From assembly GCF_030317105.1 (NCBI RefSeq), contig NZ_JASZYG010000003.1, positions 62,001 to 126,000 of the forward strand: a stretch of 64,000 nt of DNA, given 5' to 3'. The notes under the pieces were generated by a model. That model worked only from the letters and a program-made list of their open reading frames with translations, made no database searches and was not told the origin of the DNA. This document shows, one piece after another, positions 7,751 to 16,468 of the stretch. The stretch comes from Variovorax brevis. GTDB lineage: Bacteria > Pseudomonadota > Gammaproteobacteria > Burkholderiales > Burkholderiaceae_C. The position numbers and the translations under genes are program-made. Position 1 is the first letter of the stretch. Every line of letters starts with the position of its first letter.

Positions 7751-9621
7751 CCCAGTGCTCCCCAGAAGGATTTCAGATCGGCCGTGGGCATCGAGCGGCT
7801 TGCGGCGGCGAGGTGGTCGTGTCCGTGAACTGCGCAGGCACTGCTGCATGCGCATGCGGCCATCGCTTGCCTGCGCATCGCAGCCTGCATCGGCGCACCC
7901 TTCTTCTCGCCCCAGGCGCCGTAGCCACCGAAGCGGCGCACCGGCGACCAGTCTGGCATCGGCGGCGGCGGCGTGCCTTCGTCCCAGGCGCTGAACTCGC
8001 CGGCGCCGTAGACCACCTTGCCGCCCACCACGGTGAGCAGCGCCGAGGTGTCGGCGATCTCGCTCTCCGCGCAGCCGAAGAAGTCCCGGTCCGGCACCGT
8101 CAGGTCCGCGAGCAGGCCTTCCTTGATCACGCCCTTTTGCCCGACCTCGTTGGAGAACCACGCGACCTTCTCGGTCCACATGCGCAGCGCCGTGTCGCGA
8201 TCGATGCAGTTGCGCTGCGGCGTGAGCTGCAGGCCGCCCACGGTCTTGCCGGTGACGAGCCACGCCAGTGACACCCACGGGTTGTACGACGCCACGCGCG
8301 TGGCGTCGGTGCCTGCCGACACGTTGACGCCCCTGGCGATCATGCGCGCCACCGGTGGCGTGGCCTGCGCCGCGGGGGCGCCATAGCGCTCGACGAAGTA
8401 CTCACCCTGGTAGGCCATGCGGTGCTGCACCGCCACGCCGCCGCCGAGTGCGGCGATGCGATCGATTGACTTCTCCGAGATGGTCTCGGCATGGTCGAAG
8501 AACCAGTTCAGGCCTGCGAGAGGAATGTCGCGGCTCACCTTCTCGAACACGTCCAGCGCGCGGGTGATGGTCTCGTCGTAGGTGGCATGCATGCGCCAGG
8601 GCCAGCGGTTCTGCGCGAGCACGCGCACCACCTCCTCCAGTTCGCCCTCCATCTCGGCCCCCATGTCGGGCCGGGGCTGGCGGAAGTCCTCGAAGTCAGC
8701 GGCCGAAAACACCAGCATCTCGCCGGCGCCGTTGTGGCGGAAGTAGTCGTCGCCCTGCTTGTACTTCGAGCCCGCGGTCCACTTGAGGAAGTCGTCCTTC
8801 TCCTGCTTCGGCTTCTGCGTGAACAGGTTGTAGGCGATGCGCACGGTGAGTTGTCCGGCCTCGGCAAGCTTCTGGACGACTTCATAGTCTTCGGGATAAT
8901 TCTGGGAGCCGCCGCCGGCATCGATGGTGCTGGTGACGCCGAGCCGGTTCAACTCGCGCATGTAGTGGCGCGTCGAGTTGAGTTGGTACTCCAGCGGCAG
9001 CTTCGGGCCCTTGGACAGGGTCGCATAGAGGATGGCGGCGTTGGGCTTGGCCAGCAGCAGCCCGCTCGGGTTGCCGCTGGCATCGCGCACGATCTCGCCG
9101 CCAGGCGGCGCGGGCGTCTCCCGGGTGTAGCCGACGGCGCGCAGGGCGGCGGCGTTCAGCAGCGCACGGTCGTAGAGGTGGAGGATGAACACCGGCGTGT
9201 CCGGCGCCACCGCGTTGAGTTCCTCGATGGTCGGCAGGCGCCGCTCCTCGAACTGGCGCTCGGTGAAACCGCCCACCACGCGCACCCATTGGGGCGGCGG
9301 TGTCACGGCCACCTGTCGCTTGAGCATGCCCATCGCATCGGCGAGGCTGCGCACACCGTCCCAGCGCAGTTCCATGTTGAAGTTCAGGCCGCCACGGATG
9401 ATGTGCGTGTGGTTGTCGCAAAGGCCGGGCAACACGCGGCGGCCCTTGAGATCGATGACGGTGGTACCCGGTCCAGCGAGGGAAAGGACGTCCTCGTCGT
9501 CACCCACGCGCAGGAAACGGGAGTCCTTGACGGCGACCGCACGGGCCACCGGATTCGCACGGTCCAGGGTCGTGAACACGCCGTTGTGCAGGATGAGGTC
9601 GGGAACGGCAGATTCAGCCAT
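7729..9621 (-). CDS. Amidohydrolase-3 family metal-dependent hydrolase (YtcJ-like)
   Basis: A 630-residue enzyme of the amidohydrolase superfamily, YtcJ branch. The N-terminal beta sandwich leads to the first metal motif DNHTH (His71 and His73). Further candidate ligands are seen in WRMHATYDE, WFFDHAE and the Asp of SAGTDAT. These enzymes hydrolyse amide or related C-N bonds; the substrate is unknown. The last 50 residues form a Cys/His-rich tail (CACSSACAVHGHDH, then FWGALGCACWAV) beyond the catalytic fold. The start at 9621 has an upstream neighbour (XapX) overlapping by 8 bases; the in-frame start at 9765 only adds Arg-rich noncoding sequence. Confidence 0.88.
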   Translation of the reverse strand: MAESAVPDLILHNGVFTTLDRANPVARAVAVKDSRFLRVGDDEDVLSLAGPGTTVIDLKGRRVLPGLCDNHTHIIRGGLNFNMELRWDGVRSLADAMGMLKRQVAVTPPPQWVRVVGGFTERQFEERRLPTIEELNAVAPDTPVFILHLYDRALLNAAALRAVGYTRETPAPPGGEIVRDASGNPSGLLLAKPNAAILYATLSKGPKLPLEYQLNSTRHYMRELNRLGVTSTIDAGGGSQNYPEDYEVVQKLAEAGQLTVRIAYNLFTQKPKQEKDDFLKWTAGSKYKQGDDYFRHNGAGEMLVFSAADFEDFRQPRPDMGAEMEGELEEVVRVLAQNRWPWRMHATYDETITRALDVFEKVSRDIPLAGLNWFFDHAETISEKSIDRIAALGGGVAVQHRMAYQGEYFVERYGAPAAQATPPVARMIARGVNVSAGTDATRVASYNPWVSLAWLVTGKTVGGLQLTPQRNCIDRDTALRMWTEKVAWFSNEVGQKGVIKEGLLADLTVPDRDFFGCAESEIADTSALLTVVGGKVVYGAGEFSAWDEGTPPPPMPDWSPVRRFGGYGAWGEKKGAPMQAAMRRQAMAACACSSACAVHGHDHLAAASRSMPTADLKSFWGALGCACWAV

Positions 9622-9874
9622 GACGGGTTTCTCCGGCGGACTTGCGAGAGGGCAGTTGAACCAGCGTCTGCGGCTTGGCCTGACGCTGCGTCGACGCGCT
9701 TGCCTTGTTGACTTTCGACACCTGCTTGACCAGCGGCGGTATCTGTTCGCCAAGCAGGATGCCAAGCAGGCCGACCAGCGCGATGACCGGCGGCGCTGGC
9801 GAGCGGACGTCGAGCAGCGCGTAGATGACGCCGACCAGCAATCCGGCGGCGAGCGAGACGATGTAGGTTTTCAT
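9614..9874 (-). CDS. XapX-domain small membrane protein
   Basis: An 86-residue protein with two hydrophobic segments and the XapX signature GLLVGVIYALLDVRSPAPP followed by a second segment ending LLGEQ. XapX proteins are small, widespread proteins of unknown function. Residues 45-86 are a Lys/Gln-rich cytoplasmic tail. A ribosome site (GGAAA) precedes the ATG. The gene lies between the isochorismatase-like hydrolase and the amidohydrolase, and overlaps the latter by 8 bases; this order supports a shared function. Confidence 0.9.
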   Translation of the reverse strand: MKTYIVSLAAGLLVGVIYALLDVRSPAPPVIALVGLLGILLGEQIPPLVKQVSKVNKASASTQRQAKPQTLVQLPSRKSAGETRHG

Positions 9875-9935
9875 GAGGATTTCCGTTCCGTCGAGTGACG
9901 GAAGGCGGCCCGACCGAGCCGCCTTCCATGGAAGG

Positions 9936-10589
9936 TCAGCCGCCGTGCGCGTTGAACATCGATTGCGAGTAGATGACGCCCAGGCCATAGGCGCCGCCAT
10001 GCGTCTTGGCGATGCCCGTCGTGAGCTCGTAGGTTTCGGCGCGTGCCCAGTCGCGCTGCAGCTCCAGGAGGTATTGCAGGGACGTCATGGGGCGCGCACC
10101 GGCCTGGACCATGCGCGTCACGGCACGCTCGTGCGCCTCGGTGGAGACATCGCCGCATGCATCGGTCACCACGTAGACCTCATAGCCCTGCTCCAGCGCC
10201 GACAGCACCGGGTCGACGATGCAGACCGACGTCCACAGGCCGGCGAGCACGACGCGGTCCTTGCCGATCCTGTTCAGCTCCTTGATGACGTTCGCGTCCT
10301 CCCATGCGTTCATCGACGTGCGATCGATGAGCTTCTGGCCGGGGAACGGGTCGGTGACCTCCGTGAACATCGGCCCAGAGAAGCTCTTCTCGGCGACAGT
10401 GGTCAGCACGGTGGGGACCTTGAACCCCGCCGCTGCGCTGGCGATCAGGCCGGCATTGGTGCGCAGCGAGACCGCGTCGATGGACCGGGTGGCGAATGCC
10501 ATCTGCGACTGAAAGTCGATCAGGACGAGCGCATGGTCGTTGGGTGTCAGCAGCGCGGAACCGGCGTTGGGCTTGGCGGTGATGGGCAT
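9936..10589 (-). CDS. Isochorismatase-family cysteine hydrolase (YcaC-like)
   Basis: A 217-residue protein of the isochorismatase-like hydrolase superfamily. Asp25 (LVLIDFQ) and Cys123 (LWTSVCIVDP) match the conserved acid and nucleophile. The family hydrolyses amides, nicotinamide or related bonds; the YcaC branch has no firmly established substrate. It lies first after the pirin remnant and before the XapX gene. A good ribosome site (AAAGGA) precedes the ATG. The neighbouring amidohydrolase suggests a joint role in breaking down an amide-type compound, which is inference. Confidence 0.88.
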   Translation of the reverse strand: MPITAKPNAGSALLTPNDHALVLIDFQSQMAFATRSIDAVSLRTNAGLIASAAAGFKVPTVLTTVAEKSFSGPMFTEVTDPFPGQKLIDRTSMNAWEDANVIKELNRIGKDRVVLAGLWTSVCIVDPVLSALEQGYEVYVVTDACGDVSTEAHERAVTRMVQAGARPMTSLQYLLELQRDWARAETYELTTGIAKTHGGAYGLGVIYSQSMFNAHGG

Positions 10590-10595
10590 GGGGAT

Positions 10596-10755
10596 CGTTT
10601 CCTTTGAGGGTTGGGGTTGGGTTGCGAGCCAGGTCGAACACGAGGATCTCCACGCCGCGGCCCTGGCTCAGCCGCAGTCGGGTTTCACCATCGAGCAGCA
10701 AGGCATCGCATGCGCTCAATGCATGAACGTTGGTATCGAAGTGGCCGCGCCACGT
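10596..10755 (-). pseudogene. Remnant of a pirin-family C-terminus
   Basis: Between the isochorismatase-like and alpha/beta hydrolase genes, one minus-strand frame reads RGHFDTNVHALS, then DALLLDGETRLRL, then VEILVFDLA. This pattern matches the final cupin strands of YhaK/pirin-type proteins. An in-frame stop lies just upstream, and no start or N-terminal domain is present. No stop follows the final strand; the frame runs on into the next gene. I therefore read it as the left-over end of a deleted pirin gene. I could not confirm this by search; only about 45 codons support it. Confidence 0.45.
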
Positions 10756-10764
10756 TCAGGAAGT

Positions 10765-11637
10765 TCAGGCTCGCGCCGAGCTCGCCTTGATGAAGCTCGC
10801 GATGCAGTCGACCGACTCCTGGACGTACTGCAGCTGCGGGCCGTGCCCCGTGTGCGGGAAGGTGAGCAACTGCAGGGTCGGCAATTGCCGGTTCAGGGCG
10901 TACCAGTTTTCGACGGGGAAGACGATGTCGTGGTCACCGCCGATATGCAGGATCGGCGTCTTCGTCTTCTTCATGGCCTCCAGCACGGCCGGCGCGGGGA
11001 ACACCGGGCTGCGAGGGCCTGCAGCGATCGCACTGATGGCCCAATCGGCGGGGACCTCCACGCTGAGATCGTGCTTGCGTTCTTCAAGGCGAGCGGCCGC
11101 GCGTCTGGCCGCCTCGCGACTGGACTCCGAAGCGGGCTCGAAGAAAAGCGCCGTCGTGTCGCCCAGATCGTTCTTCGGCTTGGCGGCCAGGTCGAAGAAC
11201 AATTGCTCGCCGAGCTTGGCAAGGTCACCGGGAGGCGTCGTGGCCAGGAGAACGACATGACTGACCTTGGGACCAGCCATCGCCAGGACGATCTGTGCAG
11301 CGATGCCTCCGACGGACCAGCCGCCGATCACCACTTTCTGAAGGCCCAATGCGCCGATCAGCTCGATGGCGTCCTTGGCAAGCGATGGGGGGCTGTAGGT
11401 CCGCTCGCCAGTGGACAGGCCGATGCCGCTGTAGTCGAAGATGATGACCTGGAACCCATGCGACGCCAGTCCGTCGAGAAACGCCGGATCCCACGAATCC
11501 ATGTTCCCCCGGAAGCGCTGGCACAGCACGATCGGGTAGCCCGATCCGATGGACCGCCAGGCAAGCTTGCGACCGCCGACTTCAACGAATTGATTGGGGG
11601 CCGAGACGGCGCTCGATGAGGTAGTGACCGGCTTCAT
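10765..11637 (-). CDS. Alpha/beta hydrolase
   Basis: A 290-residue cytoplasmic alpha/beta hydrolase. Nucleophile Ser108 lies in GGWSVGG; Asp235 or Asp237 (GGDHD) and His265 (HTGHGP) complete a plausible triad. The oxyanion region is PIVLCQRFRGNMDSW, an unusual Gln-Arg variant of the HG motif. The overall fold matches epoxide-hydrolase/esterase-type members, so substrate cannot be stated. A strong ribosome site (AAGGAG) precedes the ATG. It lies in a leftward run with another alpha/beta hydrolase upstream. Confidence 0.88.
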   Translation of the reverse strand: MKPVTTSSSAVSAPNQFVEVGGRKLAWRSIGSGYPIVLCQRFRGNMDSWDPAFLDGLASHGFQVIIFDYSGIGLSTGERTYSPPSLAKDAIELIGALGLQKVVIGGWSVGGIAAQIVLAMAGPKVSHVVLLATTPPGDLAKLGEQLFFDLAAKPKNDLGDTTALFFEPASESSREAARRAAARLEERKHDLSVEVPADWAISAIAAGPRSPVFPAPAVLEAMKKTKTPILHIGGDHDIVFPVENWYALNRQLPTLQLLTFPHTGHGPQLQYVQESVDCIASFIKASSARA

Positions 11638-11676
11638 GGTTGCTCCTTGTGTGCAGTGCTCTGCAGGGCAGCGCCA

Positions 11677-12687
11677 TCAGGCCTTGATGAAGGCCAGCAA
11701 GTCGGCGTTGATGACCTCCGCTTGCGTCGTCGGCATGCCGTGCGGGAAGCCCTTGTAGGTCTTCAGCGTGCCGTTCTTCAGCAGCTTTGCGGACAGCGGC
11801 CCGGCATCGGCATAGGGGACGATCTGGTCATCGTCGCCGTGCATCACCAGCACGGGCAGCCCAATCTTCTTCAGGTCGTCGGTGAAGTCGGTCTGCGAGA
11901 ACGCAACGATGCCGTCGTAGTGCGCCTTGGCACTGCCCATCATTCCCTGACGCCACCAGTTCTGGATGATGCCTTCCTGGGCTTTCACGCCCGGGCGGTT
12001 GAAGCCGTAGAACGGCCCCGCGGGGAGATCGCGGAAGAACTGCGCCCGGTTCGTGGCCGTCTGCAGTTGCAGGCCATCGAATACGTCCTTGGGCAGGCCG
12101 CCTGGATTCGACGCGGTCTGGACCATCAGCGGCGGCACGGCTGCGATGAGGCAGGCTTTCGAGGCTCGCTTCTCGCCATGGCGCGCCAGGTAGCGCACGA
12201 CCTCGCCGCCGCCGGTGGAATGGCCCACGTGAATTGCGCCCTTGAGGTCGAGATGGTTCACGACAGCGGCGAGGTCGTCGGCGTAGTGGTCCATGTCGTG
12301 TCCGCTCCAGACTTGCGCCGAGCGGCCATGCCCGCGCCGATCGTGCGCAACGACGCGGTAACCCCTGGCGAGGAAGAACATCATCTGCGCGTCCCAATCG
12401 TCGGAGCTCAGGGGCCATCCATGCGAGAAGACGACAGGCGTCGCATGGGCGGGGCCCCAGTCCTTGTAGAAGATCTGGACACCGTCCTTGGTGGTGACAT
12501 GGCTCATGGGTGGATTTCCTTTCGGGGTTTCTGCGCTGTTCTGCGCGGTGGATGCAGCAGACGCTGCGAATGGCAAGGCCGCTGCTGCTGCAGCGCCCGC
12601 CCCGACAAGCAGCAACTGGCGGCGCGTGATCTCTGCAAAGGCAGGCGTCGGCGTGGACACGGGCTTCATGGGGTCAAGACTTTTCAT
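11677..12687 (-). CDS. Non-haem chloroperoxidase-like alpha/beta hydrolase with Tat-like leader
   Basis: A 336-residue reading from the ATG at 12687 (another lies at 12669). The first 45 residues carry a twin-arginine-like leader: TRRQLLL, then an Ala-rich hydrophobic stretch ending in an Ala-Xxx-Ala site. From residue 61 (MSHVTTKDG) the protein is a cofactor-free chloroperoxidase/arylesterase: Ser157 (GHSTGG), HGDDD acid and FPHGM His. That internal Met at 12507 has a near-perfect ribosome site (AAAGGA, 8 bases upstream), while the upstream ATGs have none. Export through Tat and a second cytosolic form are both possible. Expected substrates are esters or peracids. Confidence 0.85.
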   Translation of the reverse strand: MKSLDPMKPVSTPTPAFAEITRRQLLLVGAGAAAAAALPFAASAASTAQNSAETPKGNPPMSHVTTKDGVQIFYKDWGPAHATPVVFSHGWPLSSDDWDAQMMFFLARGYRVVAHDRRGHGRSAQVWSGHDMDHYADDLAAVVNHLDLKGAIHVGHSTGGGEVVRYLARHGEKRASKACLIAAVPPLMVQTASNPGGLPKDVFDGLQLQTATNRAQFFRDLPAGPFYGFNRPGVKAQEGIIQNWWRQGMMGSAKAHYDGIVAFSQTDFTDDLKKIGLPVLVMHGDDDQIVPYADAGPLSAKLLKNGTLKTYKGFPHGMPTTQAEVINADLLAFIKA

Positions 12688-12804
12688 GGTGGTACGGCAG
12701 CGGTGATGGACAAGTTCACTGTAGGTACCCGCGGTCATCGCTTCGTCTCCCATCGGGAGGGTGGCTGCACCGTCCGGGCGCATGGAGAAGGTCACGAGAG
12801 CGCC

Positions 12805-13737
12805 TCAGGCTGCACGCAGCTTGAGCACCCGGGCCATCACCTCGTTCTCCCATGCAGCGAGCTCCTCGACCGATCTCCCGACGGTCTGGCGGAGCGCGCC
12901 GTCGATGAGCGACTGGCGCAGCGCCGGTGTCAGTTCGGGATGGCCAAGCTGATTCATTTGCTGGAACAGGCCCCCCATGAGGTGGTCGGCGAAATGCTGG
13001 ATTCCACCCGTGCCTCCACCCAGATGCCACTGCAGCGTGGGTCCGATGACGCCCCAGCGCAGGCCGGGCCCGTAGCAAACGGCGATGTCGGCGTCCTCGA
13101 CGCTGAGCACGTCCTGCTGAATGAGATACGCGACCTCGCGATAGAGCGCCGCCTGCAGCCGGTTCGCGACGTGGCCCGGCAGTGCCTTGCGCAGCAGGAT
13201 CGGCTTCTTGCCGACGCCTGCATAGAACGACATGGCCTGCTCGAGTGCGGCCTGCGAAGTCTTCGCGCCGCCCACCACTTCGACGAGCGGCACCACATGC
13301 GGCGGGTTGAACGGGTGGCCGACCACGCAGCGTTCGGGATGCTTGCACAGGGCCTGCATCACGTCCATCGTGAGCCCTGAAGAGCTTGATGCGATCAGGC
13401 TGTCGATGGGCGTCGCGTCGTCCATGTCGGCGAACAGCCTGGCCTTGAAGTCGGGACGCTCCGGACCGTTTTCCTGCACGAAGTCGGCATCGTGCAGGGC
13501 GCGGCGCATGTCGGGCTCGAAGCGCAGGCGGTCGCGGCTGGCACCCTCGGCGAGCCCGACGCGCGTGAGCAGCCCCCACGCGTCGTCCACGAACTTGCGT
13601 AGCGCGGCTTCTGCGTTCGGTGCGGGGTCGGTCGCAACGACGTCGAATCCCCGGGCGAGATAGTGCGCGGCCCAGCCGGAACCGATGAGACCCGTGCCGA
13701 CGATGGCGATGCGGCGGATGGGCTTGGCATAGGACAT
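12805..13737 (-). CDS. 3-Hydroxyacyl-CoA dehydrogenase-like oxidoreductase
   Basis: A 310-residue NAD-dependent dehydrogenase. The Rossmann motif GTGLIG (14-19) is followed by the family block HPFNPP (141-146) and a C-terminal helical domain (from about 185). It resembles short 3-hydroxyacyl-CoA dehydrogenases such as lambda-crystallin and L-carnitine dehydrogenase types, which oxidise a 3-hydroxy group. The second half keeps YGPGLRW, typical of these single-domain members. An AGGAG ribosome site precedes the start. It is the first gene of the leftward run toward the two hydrolases. The substrate is unknown; carnitine dehydrogenase is a possibility but not shown. Confidence 0.85.
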   Translation of the reverse strand: MSYAKPIRRIAIVGTGLIGSGWAAHYLARGFDVVATDPAPNAEAALRKFVDDAWGLLTRVGLAEGASRDRLRFEPDMRRALHDADFVQENGPERPDFKARLFADMDDATPIDSLIASSSSGLTMDVMQALCKHPERCVVGHPFNPPHVVPLVEVVGGAKTSQAALEQAMSFYAGVGKKPILLRKALPGHVANRLQAALYREVAYLIQQDVLSVEDADIAVCYGPGLRWGVIGPTLQWHLGGGTGGIQHFADHLMGGLFQQMNQLGHPELTPALRQSLIDGALRQTVGRSVEELAAWENEVMARVLKLRAA

Positions 13738-13999
13738 GAGGTGGTGCTCCTGCGATCAATGGGTTGGCAGCTTGCGCAGCGGCAAACCGGCTGCGCATGA
13801 GTCATTGGATCGCGACGGACGTGCGCCCAGCGTCTCCCGAACGAAGGGGCGCCTGACGTTCGAAAGGACTGGGCGCTTCAACCCTTCCAATGGGAGACGT
13901 CGCTGGCGTGTCCTCCGCGATTCAATCGCTCAATGAGGTCGCCGGATGTGTGTCTGCCGGCGCCACCTCTCCTTCATTCAGACACACGAAGGAATCGTG

Positions 14000-14452
14000 A
14001 TGAAAAGCAATCTGACCACGGCCGCGCTGGCCGCCTTTCTCGCTCTGTCCGCCACCGTGGCTTCGGCGCAGCTGAGCCGTGCCGAAGTGAAGGCGCAACT
14101 CAGGGCCGCGCAAGCCAGTGGCGAACTCGAGGCTCTCGCCGGTGAGGACAGTGGGTCCGCCTACTTGACCTCACACTTTCACTCGACCGGAGCGCGCAAG
14201 GTTGTGCAATCCGAAGTCAAGGAAGCCCGCGCGACGGGCACGCTGAACGCGCTGACCGGCAGCGACAGTGGCTCGTTCTATCTCTCGCGTCATCAGACGC
14301 TGGACACGCCGCGCGCAGAAGTGAAGTCCGACCTTGTGGCAGCCACGAGGAACGGCACACTGAATCAGCTGTATGGCGAAGACAGCGGCTCCTTCGCGCT
14401 GTCTTCAAGCCAGCACCGCGCCACTCCGCGAGGGGCAGTGGCGGCGAACTGA
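14000..14452 (+). CDS. DUF4148 secreted repeat protein
   Basis: A 150-residue protein with an N-terminal signal peptide (cleavage expected after VASA). The mature part has three copies of a roughly 35-residue unit built on EVKxxLxAAxxxGxLxxLxGEDSGS followed by a short Leu/Ser end. These units are the DUF4148 motif common in Burkholderiales secreted proteins of unknown role. A GAAGGA ribosome site fits the ATG at 14000; an in-frame upstream start adds a Cys-rich stretch that looks noncoding. It is transcribed alone, divergent from the dehydrogenase operon. Confidence 0.9.
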   Translation: MKSNLTTAALAAFLALSATVASAQLSRAEVKAQLRAAQASGELEALAGEDSGSAYLTSHFHSTGARKVVQSEVKEARATGTLNALTGSDSGSFYLSRHQTLDTPRAEVKSDLVAATRNGTLNQLYGEDSGSFALSSSQHRATPRGAVAAN

Positions 14453-14521
14453 GCTCTCCGTGTCCGCCGGCATATCGAGCCAGTGGTACCGCCGGTACCT
14501 GGGGCATGCATCTTCGGGACC

Positions 14522-15160
14522 CTAGTGCTGAGGCACGAAGCCGCGCCGCGTGGCCTCGGCAACCGCCTCGGTCCGGTTGCGCACGCCCAGCTTGTCGAGC
14601 ACGGACCTCACATGCCCCTTCACCGTGCTGAGCTCCAGCGACAGGTTGCGAGCGATTTCCTTGTTCGGCTTTCCTGCGCCCAGCATGCGCAGGATCTGGG
14701 ACTCACGCGGCGACAGTTCCGCGCGAGTCGTGGTCTGCACGTACTGCGCAGCGATGTCGGGCGCGAGGACCATGCCGCCCTCGACCACGCGCAAGATCGC
14801 GCGCAACACCTCTTCCGGCGCGGCATCCTTCAGCAGATAACCGCGAGCGCCAGCGCGCAAGGCGTGCCCGATGTCCTGTTCGGTGCTGTAGGTGGTCATG
14901 ATGAGGATCCGCGCGGCGGGGTCTGCCTCGAGCACGCGTCGCACGACTTCCAGGCCATCGAGCCGCGGCATCCGCAGATCGAGCAGCAGGAGGTCGGGCC
15001 GCAGCTCGAGCCAGGCGTCCAGCGCGCTTTGCCCGTCGCCGCATTCCGCCACGACGTCGATGGTTCCCCAGTGCTCGAGCACCCTTCGAACGCCGTGTCG
15101 GAAGATCGCGTGATCGTCGGCCAGGATCACGCGGACTGGATCGTGGATTCTTTCGCTCAT
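14522..15160 (-). CDS. NarL/FixJ-family response regulator (LuxR output)
   Basis: A 212-residue regulator. The receiver domain (about 8-125) has the acidic pair ILADDH and phosphoacceptor Asp61 (LLLLDLRMP), with Lys in LLKDA. A C-terminal LuxR-type helix-turn-helix (about 145-205) contains LSPRESQILRML and STVKGHVRSVLDKL. The ATG overlaps the stop of the upstream kinase by four bases, so it is the kinase's likely partner. The target genes are unknown; the adjacent DUF4148 gene is convergent. Confidence 0.92.
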   Translation of the reverse strand: MSERIHDPVRVILADDHAIFRHGVRRVLEHWGTIDVVAECGDGQSALDAWLELRPDLLLLDLRMPRLDGLEVVRRVLEADPAARILIMTTYSTEQDIGHALRAGARGYLLKDAAPEEVLRAILRVVEGGMVLAPDIAAQYVQTTTRAELSPRESQILRMLGAGKPNKEIARNLSLELSTVKGHVRSVLDKLGVRNRTEAVAEATRRGFVPQH

Positions 15161-16389
15161 GCCGGGGTCTCCTTCAATGGCAACAGGACATCGACGCGCG
15201 TTCCGTGCGGCAGGCGCGGCTCGACGAGAAAGCTTCCACCGCAGCCTTCTGCGCGCTCGCGCATCGCCCGGAGCCCGCCGCGTTCGCGAGCACCCTGGAT
15301 CACATCGTGGACGACGTTGTCGCCGTCGTCTTCGACGCGCACCCGCAGCCAGCCACCGTCGCGTTCCAGCCGCACGGTCACGAGCTGGGCTCCCGCGTGC
15401 TTGAGTGCGTTCTGCGTTGCCTCCTGGACGATGCGGTAGGCGCAGTCCTCCACCACTGCGGAGACATGGGGCGCTCCAGCGCGATTCTCGAAGGCGAATC
15501 GCGTGCGTCCGGCAATCGACAGGCTGTCGACCAGCCGTTCCAGGGCGGGCACGAGGCCGGCGCTTTCCACGAAGATCGAGCGTAGTGCGAACACCGAGCG
15601 GCGCGCCTCCTCGAGACCGCCGACAGCCAGGGACTCGATCTCTTCGATGGACTGCAGCAGCCGCTGCGTGCGCAGTCGGCCGCCGAGCCGCGCGGCGCGT
15701 GCCTGCATGATGACGGAGAGGAAGGCCTGCGCCAGGCCGTCGTGGATCTCGCCAGCCATGCGCGAGCGCTCCGCCTCGATGGCCGACCGGCGCGCGGCTT
15801 CGCTGGCGCTGTGGCCCAGGTGCTGCATCCGGATCGCCAGGGCGGCCTGCTGGGCGAGCACGCGCACGACGTGCAGCCGCGCATGCGAGGGCCTGCCCTG
15901 CGGGCCGAAGATCAGCGGGAGCTGCCCGAAGGTCGTGCCGCCGAGGCGGATCGGCACCAGCAGCGCCTCCCGGTAGCGCCGGCGCTCGTACCACCCGCGC
16001 ATCACCACTGGAGATCGGCGCTCGTCGAGCTGCTGCCAGTGAAACTCTTCGGCCTTCTTGGTGGCTTCCCAGACTTCACTCACGAATCCGTCCAGCGGAA
16101 TGACCCGGTCGGCCGACTGGACGGGAACGAGGCCGCCGCCACGCTGCATGTTGCGTTTCAGGAGGCCGGCGACCTCGAGCTGCGTCTCGTCGGCTGACCG
16201 CATGGCGAGCCATCCTGCCGACGCGCCGCCGATCTCGACGGCCTGCCGGACGATTGTTTCCAGGAAGCGGTCGAAGCCTTCGGACTCGAGCCGATCGCTG
16301 GACGTGCGCAGCGTGTCGTTGACCAGCTTGAGGCTGGTTGCCGGGTTGCAGTCGAGCCCGATGCAATTCATTTGCTTGCCCTTCGCCAT
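15157..16389 (-). CDS. Cytosolic GAF-type sensor histidine kinase (HisKA_3)
   Basis: A 410-residue kinase without membrane segments. Residues about 38-195 look like a GAF sensory domain. The dimer/phosphoacceptor domain has His216 in EIHDGLAQ, as in NarX/DegS-type kinases. The HATPase domain shows Asn327 (EATQNALKHA) and an RVEDDGDN box (351-358), followed by RGGLRAMRERA. It overlaps the response-regulator gene by four bases. A Cys-containing start (MNCIGLDCNP) is unusual; its role is unknown. The ligand is not evident. Confidence 0.92.
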   Translation of the reverse strand: MAKGKQMNCIGLDCNPATSLKLVNDTLRTSSDRLESEGFDRFLETIVRQAVEIGGASAGWLAMRSADETQLEVAGLLKRNMQRGGGLVPVQSADRVIPLDGFVSEVWEATKKAEEFHWQQLDERRSPVVMRGWYERRRYREALLVPIRLGGTTFGQLPLIFGPQGRPSHARLHVVRVLAQQAALAIRMQHLGHSASEAARRSAIEAERSRMAGEIHDGLAQAFLSVIMQARAARLGGRLRTQRLLQSIEEIESLAVGGLEEARRSVFALRSIFVESAGLVPALERLVDSLSIAGRTRFAFENRAGAPHVSAVVEDCAYRIVQEATQNALKHAGAQLVTVRLERDGGWLRVRVEDDGDNVVHDVIQGARERGGLRAMRERAEGCGGSFLVEPRLPHGTRVDVLLPLKETPA

Positions 16390-16468
16390 GAGTGGGGACG
16401 AAAGGCAGTCTAGGCTCGGCCTCCGCGCGGAGCGAGAGGCACCACCGCAAAACGATATTTCAGGGCTG

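Noticed and set aside
12669..12795. Extending the chloroperoxidase-like gene to the frame start at 12795
   Set aside because: The extra 36 residues have no Tat or domain features, and the Tat-like leader follows a closer ATG.
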